Source: Bacteroidales bacterium (GTDB lineage: Bacteria; Bacteroidota; Bacteroidia; Bacteroidales; CG2-30-32-10). From it: a stretch of DNA of 64,000 nucleotides. Below are positions 17,447 through 25,162 of this stretch, piece after piece. The stretch lies in assembly GCA_035353855.1 (NCBI GenBank), contig DAOQAK010000008.1, positions 16,038-80,037 of the forward strand. The letters run 5' to 3'. The stretch's first letter is position 1. Each line of letters begins with the position of its first letter. Under the pieces are notes generated by a model. It did not search any database, was not told the origin of the DNA, and saw nothing but the letters and a program-made list of their open reading frames with translations. The translations under genes were made by a program, and so were the position numbers.

Positions 17447-18420
17447 GCTATCCCGATTTTAAAGAAAAAACCATTGTCGTTGTATATACCAGCGAAGGAC
17501 AACGGTTTTCGTTTCAGAACGACAATTTAATTGTTACCGATGCCGATGCAGTGGTTATATTACAAACCACCTGTTACCGGATGCTGGCGCTATGGATAGT
17601 AGGACATTGTACTATAACATCAGGGTTGCTTGAACGAAGTAAAAAATTTGCTTTTCCGATTTACCTGTTATCAGTAAATTTCCGATGTATTGGTTTGTGG
17701 AGTTCGCCTACCGAAGGAAATTTTTTATTACGTAACAAACAATACAATTATGATAGTCTTGATATAGCAAGGCACATTGTAAAGAACAAAATTAAAAACC
17801 AGATAATACAATTAAAAAGTATCAGGAATAAAGATGATAAGCTACAGCAATCAATAAAATTAATGCAGGATTATGAAAACCAAATAAGCAGTTTTAATAA
17901 TTTGCAGGAATTATTAGGTATTGAGGGTGTTTCATCACGTTTATATTTTTCCGAATGGTTTACCGGAATGGATTGGCAGGGGCGAAAGCCCCGTGCAAAG
18001 CGCGACCCTGTTAATGTATTGCTTGATATTGGTTATACATTTTTATTTTACCTTGTTGAAAATATGCTTAACCTTTATGGATTTGATATATATAAAGGTG
18101 TTTATCATCAATTTTTTTACCAGCGAAAATCGCTTGCATGCGACCTGGTTGAACCTTTTCGCTGTATAGTTGATAAGCAAATTAAAAATGCCTATAACCT
18201 AAAGCAAATAAAAACCGAAGATTTTGAAATTATTAAAGGTCAATATGTATTAAAATATGCAAAAAGTAAAGAATATACTCGTTGGCTTTTACAAGCTATT
18301 ATAGAATATAAAGAAGATATTTTTCTATATACCCAGCGTTACTATCGTTCGTTTATTCGGAGCAAGTCAATTGATGATTTTCCTGTTTTTCTTATTAATC
18401 AGCCTGTAGAAAAAAATTAA
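17440..18420 (+). CDS. cas1: CRISPR adaptation integrase Cas1
   Basis: A 326-residue Cas1 that inserts new spacers at the leader end. The metal-binding residues are Glu162 (GIEG), His223 (VYHQ) and Glu238 (DLVEPFR), in a C-terminal helical domain with SLACDLVEPFR as the family signature; the N-terminal ~75 residues are the beta-sandwich. It overlaps cas4 by 7 bp and is followed by cas2 after 3 bp, so cas4-cas1-cas2 form one coupled unit. Confidence 0.96.
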   Translation: MLSYPDFKEKTIVVVYTSEGQRFSFQNDNLIVTDADAVVILQTTCYRMLALWIVGHCTITSGLLERSKKFAFPIYLLSVNFRCIGLWSSPTEGNFLLRNKQYNYDSLDIARHIVKNKIKNQIIQLKSIRNKDDKLQQSIKLMQDYENQISSFNNLQELLGIEGVSSRLYFSEWFTGMDWQGRKPRAKRDPVNVLLDIGYTFLFYLVENMLNLYGFDIYKGVYHQFFYQRKSLACDLVEPFRCIVDKQIKNAYNLKQIKTEDFEIIKGQYVLKYAKSKEYTRWLLQAIIEYKEDIFLYTQRYYRSFIRSKSIDDFPVFLINQPVEKN

Positions 18421-18423
18421 AAT

Positions 18424-18696
18424 ATGCTATTGGTTTCATACGATATTAGTGATGATAAACTAAGAACAAGATTCTCAAAGTTTCTTGGAAAATTCGGCTA
18501 TCGTTTACAATACTCAGTTTTTGAAATAAAAAACAGTGATAGGATTTTAGAAAATATTACTACTCAAATTGAAAAATATTTCGGAAAACAATTTGACCAA
18601 ACCGATAGCGTGATAATTTTTATCTTAAATAAGACCTGTGAAAAAATAAAATTTGGTTATGCAAAGAATAGTGATGAAGATTTAATAATCATTTAG
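18424..18696 (+). CDS. cas2: CRISPR adaptation protein Cas2
   Basis: A 90-residue ferredoxin-fold protein that bridges two Cas1 dimers. It begins MLLVSYDISDD with the conserved Asp7, and RLQYSVFEI forms the second strand. The length is usual. It ends 139 bp before the first CRISPR repeat; the array leader promoter overlaps its 3' flank. Confidence 0.95.
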   Translation: MLLVSYDISDDKLRTRFSKFLGKFGYRLQYSVFEIKNSDRILENITTQIEKYFGKQFDQTDSVIIFILNKTCEKIKFGYAKNSDEDLIII

Positions 18697-18835
18697 TTTT
18701 TTGTAAATTTGCAAACCTAAGTCTTAATGCAAAAAAACATGATATTTTATATGTTTTTATCAATACACTTAAAAAAGCATAAATTCTATTTATTTGATAA
18801 TTAATGCTTTTGTTTTAAAGAATATATATTTATCT
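18697..18835 (+). promoter_or_regulatory. CRISPR leader with -7 box
   Basis: The 139-bp AT-rich leader begins with TAAATTTGC at 18704-18712, an exact match to the Bacteroidetes -7 element, with TTTA at 18681-18684 as a weak -33 box. A transcript from about 18716 would run through ~120 nt of leader into the array on the plus strand, the direction in which the crRNA handles are correct. Confidence 0.6.
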
Positions 18836-20206
18836 GTTTAAAGCATTATTAAAATTTCTACTATTGTAGATTTTTCGTGTACTTTTAAAGCACCTTCTTG
18901 TTTAAAGCATTATTAAAATTTCTACTATTGTAGATTCATGGTTTGGATTTAGGGCAAAAGATGTTTAAAGCATTATTAAAATTTCTACTATTGTAGATGA
19001 TAAGGTATCAGCCAAAAGGTTATTTGTTTAAAGCATTATTAAAATTTCTACTATTGTAGATTTCAAATCCAGGAACTTCTTGTTTTAGTGTTTAAAGCAT
19101 TATTAAAATTTCTACTATTGTAGATAGGCAGCATCTAATTTATTACGATATTGTTTAAAGCATTATTAAAATTTCTACTATTGTAGATATATCGTTGTGG
19201 ATAGTCATTTATATTGTTTAAAGCATTATTAAAATTTCTACTATTGTAGATAGGCTTTCGTCAACTATTATAAAAGCAGTTTAAAGCATTATTAAAATTT
19301 CTACTATTGTAGATGATGGCTGTGAGTTGATTATCGAATAAGGTTTAAAGCATTATTAAAATTTCTACTATTGTAGATTGGAGGTACTTATCCTAGTGGT
19401 AAGTTAGTTTAAAGCATTATTAAAATTTCTACTATTGTAGATTTATCAGGCAATGCAATAACCAAACAAGTTTAAAGCATTATTAAAATTTCTACTATTG
19501 TAGATATAACTTTTGTACTTCCTGAATTTTAGTTTAAAGCATTATTAAAATTTCTACTATTGTAGATATGCAAACTTCCCGCATAGTCATTTGTTGTTTA
19601 AAGCATTATTAAAATTTCTACTATTGTAGATAGGAAGAAGGATTTGATGTTACTGAGAAGTTTAAAGCATTATTAAAATTTCTACTATTGTAGATAATCA
19701 ATACTTGGAAATAGATCTACGAAAGTTTAAAGCATTATTAAAATTTCTACTATTGTAGATAAAAGGCAACAATACTAAGTTATCAGAAGTTTAAAGCATT
19801 ATTAAAATTTCTACTATTGTAGATGCTGTCGATGCTTGTTACCAGTCCCTTGTTTAAAGCATTATTAAAATTTCTACTATTGTAGATTGCAGTTGAGGTC
19901 AGCTAATTGTTATCGGTTTAAAGCATTATTAAAATTTCTACTATTGTAGATTCAATACTTCATTCTAATATTAACTGGTTTAAAGCATTATTAAAATTTC
20001 TACTATTGTAGATTTTGCCCCAAGCATCTTCACGTAATCCGTTTAAAGCATTATTAAAATTTCTACTATTGTAGATATTGTAAATTGCCATGTTGGAAAA
20101 TATGAAGTTTAAAGCATTATTAAAATTTCTACTATTGTAGATTAGGACAAAACATTATAAGTAAATGAAAGTTTAAAGCATTATTAAAATTTCTACTATT
20201 GTATAA
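18836..20206 (+). CRISPR. Type V-A CRISPR array, 22 repeats and 21 spacers
   Basis: The 36-nt repeat begins GTTTAAAGCATTATTAAAAT and ends TTCTACTATTGTAGAT, whose TCTAC/GTAGA stem is the Cas12a crRNA handle. Repeats start at 18836, 18900, 18963, 19026, 19090, 19153, 19216, 19279, 19343, 19407, 19470, 19532, 19596, 19660, 19725, 19789, 19852, 19916, 19978, 20041, 20107 and 20171. Spacers are 26-30 nt, mostly 27-28. The first 21 repeats look identical; the last (20171-20206) ends GTATAA instead of GTAGAT and cannot form the stem, which marks the old, leader-distal end. All spacers differ. I saw no spacer matching elsewhere in the window, though that check was by eye. Confidence 0.99.
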
Positions 20207-20351
20207 TTCTTCGTATTAACTAAGAATGATGGTTAAAGTTATTATTACTATTTCTGTATTTACTTTTTGCTTGCTTATTTTAAAATGTATGAAAAAAATT
20301 TTGAGCATGCTTCACACAGTTTTTTATACACTCCCGAATATTCAGATGTTC

Positions 20352-20650
20352 GTCGATACAGTCAACCCTGTAACGATTTCCATGAACCTTGTAACGATTG
20401 CAGCTTCCCCTGTAATCGAATCAGGGTTTAGTGAAATAATATCAGCTTAGGTTGTAGTCAATACAATCAACCTTGTAACGATTTCCATGAACCTTGTAAC
20501 GATTGCAGCTTCCCTTGTAATCGAACCAGGGTTTAGTGAAATAATATCAGCTTAGGTTGTAGTCGATACAGTCAACCCTGTAACGATTTCCATGAACCTT
20601 GTAACGATTGCAGCTTTCCCTGTAATTGAACCAGGGTTTAGTGAAATGAT
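20352..20650. repeat. 105-bp tandem repeat, 2.8 copies, beside the array
   Basis: Units start at 20352, 20457 and 20562, with only scattered base differences; the third is partial. Each unit holds GTAACGATT twice and GTAATCGA once, spaced 21 bp apart (20370, 20391, 20412), and GTAG at 20454 continues the spacing; 105 is 5 x 21. Frames across it are broken by stops in every unit on the frames I translated, so it is probably not coding. It starts 145 bp after the last CRISPR repeat and ends 165 bp before a small gene. Confidence 0.85.
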
Positions 20651-20814
20651 TTCCCGAAACCATTAATTATAGTAATAGTTGTGCTTTATCATTTTTTTTG
20701 TGATAAAAATAATATTGTGCATTGTTGCAGCGTTATATATATAAACCAACCTAAATAAAATGTATATGTAAACGGATATTTACTTCTACCCGAAAAAGAA
20801 AGGAGGTGTTAAAT

Positions 20815-21174
20815 ATGTCACGAATGAAAAAAACTTCACGCACATTGCAGAAAGCAATGAAGCGACTGGCGGGAGTAAAAGCAATATCCGGTTCGCTCGA
20901 CTTAGGCAACAGTATGTCGGTTGCTGGTTTTGAAAGTAAAATCCTGGATGTTGAAAATAAGATTAGTAGTTATAACAAGCTTCTTGCCGATGCCGATGCT
21001 GCATTGAATGATTTCCTGAAAAGCGAAAATGATTTGGCCGGTTACTCAAAACGTATGCTTGAGGCAGTTGCTTCGGTTTATGGTCACGATAGTAATGAAT
21101 ACGAACAGGCAGGAGGGAAGCGCGATAGCGACCGTAAACGCCCGGTAAGAAAAACCAAGGTTAAAGCATCATAA
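20815..21174 (+). CDS. Small basic protein of unknown function with strong Shine-Dalgarno
   Basis: A 119-residue protein starting MSRMKKTSRTLQKAMKRL. The N-terminal 25 residues are basic, the middle (~45-90) is helical and acidic (ESKILDVENKISSYNKLLADADA), and the tail holds YGHDSNEYEQAGGKRDSDRK and a Lys/Arg-rich end. No signal peptide or membrane segment. AAAGGAGG at 20797-20804 lies 10 bp before the ATG at 20815, a strong Shine-Dalgarno that is rare in Bacteroidetes; a GTG at 20806 would overlap it. A terminator follows. I do not recognise a named family; a nucleic-acid-binding role is only a guess from its charge. Confidence 0.7.
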   Translation: MSRMKKTSRTLQKAMKRLAGVKAISGSLDLGNSMSVAGFESKILDVENKISSYNKLLADADAALNDFLKSENDLAGYSKRMLEAVASVYGHDSNEYEQAGGKRDSDRKRPVRKTKVKAS

Positions 21175-21201
21175 GCTTTGTAAATAGAAAACGTAACACA
21201 A

Positions 21202-21239
21202 CCTGCTATACAGCGCTAATAGCGGGTTTTCTTTTTTTT
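21202..21239 (+). terminator. Rho-independent terminator after the small basic protein
   Basis: CCTGCTAT (21202-21209) pairs with ATAGCGGG (21219-21226), one G-T pair, 9-nt loop, followed by TTTTCTTTTTTT. It lies 28 bp after the stop codon of the gene at 20815. Confidence 0.75.
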
Positions 21240-21380
21240 ATAAGTTGATTTAGCGTAGCCGAAATAGCTGGTTGAGCATAGCCAAAACCAATAATTTTGG
21301 ATGGATATCTTTGAAATAATAACAACAACAACTTTGGCTTTGATTATACTCGTCCTTATTAAGAATGCAAGAGCAAATTT

Positions 21381-21467
21381 GATCAGAGCGAGTTATGCCT
21401 ATTTATCGCTACTTGTCGCGGATAGGAACAAAATAAGAAAAATGCAAATCTGTTCCGTATCGGTATA
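21381..21467. repeat. Copy of the GAGTTATGCC intergenic repeat family
   Basis: GATCAGAGCGAGTTATGCCT opens a segment that shares GAGTTATGCC, ATTTATC, GAACAAAATAA and TATCGGT in the same order with 25049-25150. Between the terminator at 21240 and the ppx stop at 21496 I see no gene; a 131-codon plus-strand frame here runs antisense into ppx and looks random. Confidence 0.5.
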
Positions 21468-21495
21468 TTGGACTATTACATCTATACAATCGGTA

Positions 21496-22398
21496 TTATT
21501 CTTCTTCGTTTACATTCCCACGTTCTTTATATCTTTTATAAACCGTATAAATCAAGCCATCGCCAAGTCCTATGCGGGGAACAAAAACATAATCTGTTTT
21601 GGTGTTTTTCATAATGTAAATAAAAATTTCGGCAGCAGGAATAATAACATCGGCGCGGTCGGGGCGCATGCCCATATCTGTAATGCGTTCCTGTAAAGTC
21701 AAACTGCTTAATTCTTTGAGTCCCTTTTTTAAATGGTGATAACTTAATGAACTGTCGGGTTGTGTGGAATAAAGTTTCGAGAGTTTATTAATGTTTCCGC
21801 CGGAACCTATAAGATAGATTTTTCCGAAATCGTTTTTGAATTGATCAAGCCATGTTTTTAAATTTTCCCATTCTTCTGCATGAGCTTTTGCACTAAGGAT
21901 TCGGATGGTGCCTAACTGAAACGAGTTGGAAGCAAGCAGCACACCATCTTTTATTACCGATATTTCGGTACTTCCACCGCCAACATCAATATACATGGCG
22001 ACATGATATTTCTTTTCTATCAAAATATTGTTGGATGCACATAATATCCGCGCTTCTTCAATACCATCAATCACACGTACATCAATTCCCGAAGCGTTTC
22101 TTATACTTTCAATAATTGCTTTATTGTTGCTGGCTTCACGCATTGCCGATGTGGCGCAGGCAATATAATCAACAGGTTTGTAAACATCGATAAGGAGTTT
22201 AAAAGCATTCATTGTTTTCAGAAGGTTGTAAACCCTTTGTTCGGATATGCTTCCGGTATTGAAAACATCTTCACCCAGTCGTAACGGTATGCGTATAAGC
22301 GAAGCTTTCTCAGCTTTAGGAATTCCGTCAATCTCAAAAACATTAGCGAAGTAAAGTCGTACAGCGTTCGAGCCTATATCAATTGATGCAAAAAGCAT
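21496..22398 (-). CDS. ppx: Ppx/GppA-family exopolyphosphatase
   Basis: A 300-residue member of the ASKHA ATPase-fold Ppx/GppA family, which removes phosphate from polyphosphate or pppGpp. It has SIDIGSNAVRLYFANV at residues 4-20 (phosphate 1 loop) and YIDVGGGSTEISV near residue 139 (phosphate 2), with ATSAMREASN near 82 as in the family. It is the short, two-domain form without the C-terminal HD region of the E. coli enzyme. It follows ppk1 by 12 bp in the order sixA-ppk1-ppx, so polyphosphate making and breaking share an operon. Confidence 0.9.
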   Translation of the reverse strand: MLFASIDIGSNAVRLYFANVFEIDGIPKAEKASLIRIPLRLGEDVFNTGSISEQRVYNLLKTMNAFKLLIDVYKPVDYIACATSAMREASNNKAIIESIRNASGIDVRVIDGIEEARILCASNNILIEKKYHVAMYIDVGGGSTEISVIKDGVLLASNSFQLGTIRILSAKAHAEEWENLKTWLDQFKNDFGKIYLIGSGGNINKLSKLYSTQPDSSLSYHHLKKGLKELSSLTLQERITDMGMRPDRADVIIPAAEIFIYIMKNTKTDYVFVPRIGLGDGLIYTVYKRYKERGNVNEEE

Positions 22399-22410
22399 AT
22401 AGTAATATTT

Positions 22411-24486
22411 TTAATTTATTTTATCAGGTACAAATTTTTTCAGGTAATTGTATATCTCTACCTGGGAGCGGATTTTTTTACCTTTGGTAATTTTGTACTG
22501 GTTATAGTTTTTACTGGAAAGCAGCCTTGCCTTAGTGTTATCCGAAAGCTGAATGTTCAGTATATCGAGCAATTCCTTTTGAAGGTTTTTATCTTCAATA
22601 GGACAGGTAACTTCAACACGGTAATCCAGGTTGCGCTTCATCCAGTCGGCTGATGAAATATAGTATTTGGGTTTATCGTTATTACAGAAAACAAAAATCC
22701 TGGAATGTTCAAGAAAGCGGTCTACAATACTTATAATTTCGATGTTCTCGCTCAACCCTGGAATTCCGCTTTTCAATATGCAGGTGCCACGCGCGATGAT
22801 TTTAATTATTACTCCTTCATGACTTGCATGGTAAAGTTTATGGCACAGTTCCATATCAATAAGGTTATTCAGCTTTAAAATGATCCATGCTTTTTTACCT
22901 GCACGGGCATTTTCAATTTCCCTGTCAAGCATTTTATTTAAAAAGTTACGAAGGTAAAAAGGCGAAACAATAAGCTTATCGAATGATAACGGGTTATATT
23001 TATTTTCAAATAATGTGAATACTTTATCAACATCCTGAGCTATCGAAGGATTGCAGGTGAAAAAGCTTTCATCGGCAAATACCTTTGCTGTTTCTTCATT
23101 ATAATTTCCTGTGCCGATATTGCAGTAATATACATTTTCTCCTTTTTCTTTTCTTTTAATAAGCATAAGCTTGGAATGAACTTTCAGCCCGGGTATACCG
23201 AAAATTATTTTTACGCCTTCATCAATTAATTTTTCCGACCAGTGGATATTGGCTTCTTCGTTGAAACGAGCCTGCAGCTCCATGTATACCGTAACTTTCT
23301 TTCCATTGCGTGCGGCATTCACCAAAGCGTTTATAACGTTTGAATCGCTGGCAAGCCGGTACAATGTCATTTTAATTGATCTGACATCGGGGTCGATAGA
23401 AGCTTCGCGTAAAAGGTCGATCACATATTCAAACGACTGGTAAGGAAAATGCAATAAGATATCTTTTTGCTTTATACAACTGAAAAATGAACGGGTAAGG
23501 GGAAGGTCTTTATGATGAAGTGGCTTGAGTACCGGGAATTCCAGCTTTGATGAACCGATATTAGGAAAATCAATGAAGTCTTTAAAATTATGATACCTGT
23601 CGCCACCAATTAAATCGTCGCGGTCAGAGATTTTGAATTTTTTTATCAGGATATTCAAAAGGAAATCGGGAATGTTCCTGTCGTAAATAAAACGTACCGG
23701 GCGTCCCTGTTTTCGTTGTTTTAAACATTCGGAAATAAGTTCCATGAAGTTCTTTGAAATATCGTTGTCGATATCCATTTCAGCATCACGGGTAAATTTT
23801 ATGGTGTATGCCTGGAAAATATTGTAATCGAAAATGCTGAAAATATCTTCAAGGCAATAACGGATAATGTCGTCGAGGATGATGATGCAATTGCGTTTAT
23901 CGGTTTTGGGAAGAATCAGAAAACGGGAAACATTGCCTGTAGGAACTTTGATAAGTGCAAAATCTTCATGTTCCTGGTCTTCCTTTTTCTGCATATGTAC
24001 CGCGAGGTATATGGATTTATCTTTAAGCTTGGAGCTGTGCTCAAAGTTTTTGATCATGATGGGGAACAAGTGTGGCCTTACTTTATGATGGAAATAATTT
24101 TTTACATATTCCCCCTGTTCTTTATTCAGTTGTTTTTCGTTGAGGATAAAAATATTTTTATTGGCCATTTCTTCAACGATTTGCCTGTAAACAGAAACAA
24201 AATCCTTTTGTTGCTTTATGACGATTTCATTAATTCTTTTTAGGTTTTCCTTTGGGTCGAAGCCGTCGTAATCGTGTGCAGTTACAGGAAGCGTGGACAT
24301 TCGTGAAAGGGTAGCAACGCGAACCCTGAAAAATTCATCAAGGTTATTTGAAAAGATTCCCAGGAATTTCATTCGTTCAACCAGTGGGGTTGAAGGTGTG
24401 GCGGCTTCCTGCAAAACGCGCTGATTGAAATAGAGCCAGCTGATTTCCCTATTGATAAAATTATTAAGAGAAATATTTTTTTGCAT
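22411..24486 (-). CDS. ppk1: Polyphosphate kinase 1
   Basis: A 691-residue PPK1 that polymerises the gamma phosphate of ATP into polyphosphate. Domain order is N (FINREISWLYFNQRVLQEA), H, C1 and C2. The phosphorylated His437 lies in GLKVHSKLMLIKR and the second conserved His594 in FLEHSRIFVFCN. RLASDSNVINALVNAARNGKKVTV and the IGTGNYNEETAKVFAD segment are also standard. The start codon overlaps the sixA stop by one base. Confidence 0.96.
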   Translation of the reverse strand: MQKNISLNNFINREISWLYFNQRVLQEAATPSTPLVERMKFLGIFSNNLDEFFRVRVATLSRMSTLPVTAHDYDGFDPKENLKRINEIVIKQQKDFVSVYRQIVEEMANKNIFILNEKQLNKEQGEYVKNYFHHKVRPHLFPIMIKNFEHSSKLKDKSIYLAVHMQKKEDQEHEDFALIKVPTGNVSRFLILPKTDKRNCIIILDDIIRYCLEDIFSIFDYNIFQAYTIKFTRDAEMDIDNDISKNFMELISECLKQRKQGRPVRFIYDRNIPDFLLNILIKKFKISDRDDLIGGDRYHNFKDFIDFPNIGSSKLEFPVLKPLHHKDLPLTRSFFSCIKQKDILLHFPYQSFEYVIDLLREASIDPDVRSIKMTLYRLASDSNVINALVNAARNGKKVTVYMELQARFNEEANIHWSEKLIDEGVKIIFGIPGLKVHSKLMLIKRKEKGENVYYCNIGTGNYNEETAKVFADESFFTCNPSIAQDVDKVFTLFENKYNPLSFDKLIVSPFYLRNFLNKMLDREIENARAGKKAWIILKLNNLIDMELCHKLYHASHEGVIIKIIARGTCILKSGIPGLSENIEIISIVDRFLEHSRIFVFCNNDKPKYYISSADWMKRNLDYRVEVTCPIEDKNLQKELLDILNIQLSDNTKARLLSSKNYNQYKITKGKKIRSQVEIYNYLKKFVPDKIN

Positions 24487-24980
24487 TAATCAAGCATTTT
24501 TGGAAATAGAACGAAGTTGGTTTTACATGAAGCTTTAGGAATGTCAGTCCATTTGTCTGTTTTAAATTCTAAAGAAATAACGCCGGAAGTGGGTAGCAGG
24601 TCTATTTTTTCATCAAGAAAAATATTAGCAAATTGTGTGAGTGCAGGATTATGCCCAACTATCATTACAGAATCCACTTCATCGTTTAATGAAAAAAGTA
24701 AATTAAAAATTTTGTCTTCATCAACCTGGTAAATGTTCCTGCTTATTTCAATTCGTTCTACCGGGAAGAATATTCCGGCAGCAATAAGCTTGGCAGTTTC
24801 ATGCGCTCTTTTAGCATGACTGGAAATAAGTAAATCCAGTTTTACATTTTTTTCATTCAGTTGCTTGATTATTTTTTTTGTTTTATTGATGCCCTTTTCA
24901 ACCAGGGGTCTGTCAACATCAGGTAAATCAGGAAAATCCCATGATGATTTTGCATGGCGCACAACATATAAAGTCTTCAT
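24486..24980 (-). CDS. sixA: SixA-like phosphohistidine phosphatase (histidine phosphatase superfamily)
   Basis: A 164-residue branch of the phosphoglycerate-mutase-like fold. The phosphate-binding RHAKSSW (Arg8, His9) opens the protein; a second RAHETA and VGHNPALT with the second catalytic His complete the set. SixA proteins remove phosphate from histidine-phosphotransfer domains; coupling with polyphosphate genes may reflect a role in phosphate signalling, which is inference. A -7 box lies directly next to the ATG, so the mRNA may be leaderless. Confidence 0.87.
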   Translation of the reverse strand: MKTLYVVRHAKSSWDFPDLPDVDRPLVEKGINKTKKIIKQLNEKNVKLDLLISSHAKRAHETAKLIAAGIFFPVERIEISRNIYQVDEDKIFNLLFSLNDEVDSVMIVGHNPALTQFANIFLDEKIDLLPTSGVISLEFKTDKWTDIPKASCKTNFVLFPKMLD

Positions 24981-24985
24981 GAAAA

Positions 24986-24993
24986 CAAATTTA
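24986..24993 (-). promoter_or_regulatory. -7 box of the sixA-ppk1-ppx operon
   Basis: Minus-strand TAAATTTG is an exact -7 match. Transcription would start at about 24981, next to the ATG at 24980, implying a leaderless or nearly leaderless mRNA. Confidence 0.5.
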
Positions 24994-25024
24994 ATTGTAT
25001 AAAATCTAAAACATTTTTAATATT

Positions 25025-25150
25025 CGTTCTAATCATCTTTACTAAATCAAAGATGATTAGAACGAGTTATGCCAATTTATCCGGTTTGTCGTGGCTGAGA
25101 ACAAAATAATATTTTTGCAGTTACCACAACGACCAGTTATGTATCGGTTT
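25025..25150. repeat. Structured intergenic repeat with perfect 16-bp hairpin
   Basis: CGTTCTAATCATCTTT (25025-25040) and its exact complement (25049-25064) form a hairpin with an 8-nt loop. It continues into AGTTATGCC and ends with GTATCGGT near 25148, as in related copies at 21381-21467 and 26554-26661. It lies between glyA and sixA and may also stop glyA transcription. Confidence 0.75.
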
Positions 25151-25162
25151 TAAGTAAGTCTG

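Noticed and set aside
20226..20450. Plus-strand 74-codon frame through the tandem repeat
   Set aside because: It ends inside the first repeat unit, has no ribosome-binding site, and its frame is closed in each unit.
21301..21696. Plus-strand 131-codon frame antisense to ppx
   Set aside because: Half of it is the reverse strand of the strong ppx gene and the rest covers an intergenic repeat; no codon pattern or family resemblance.
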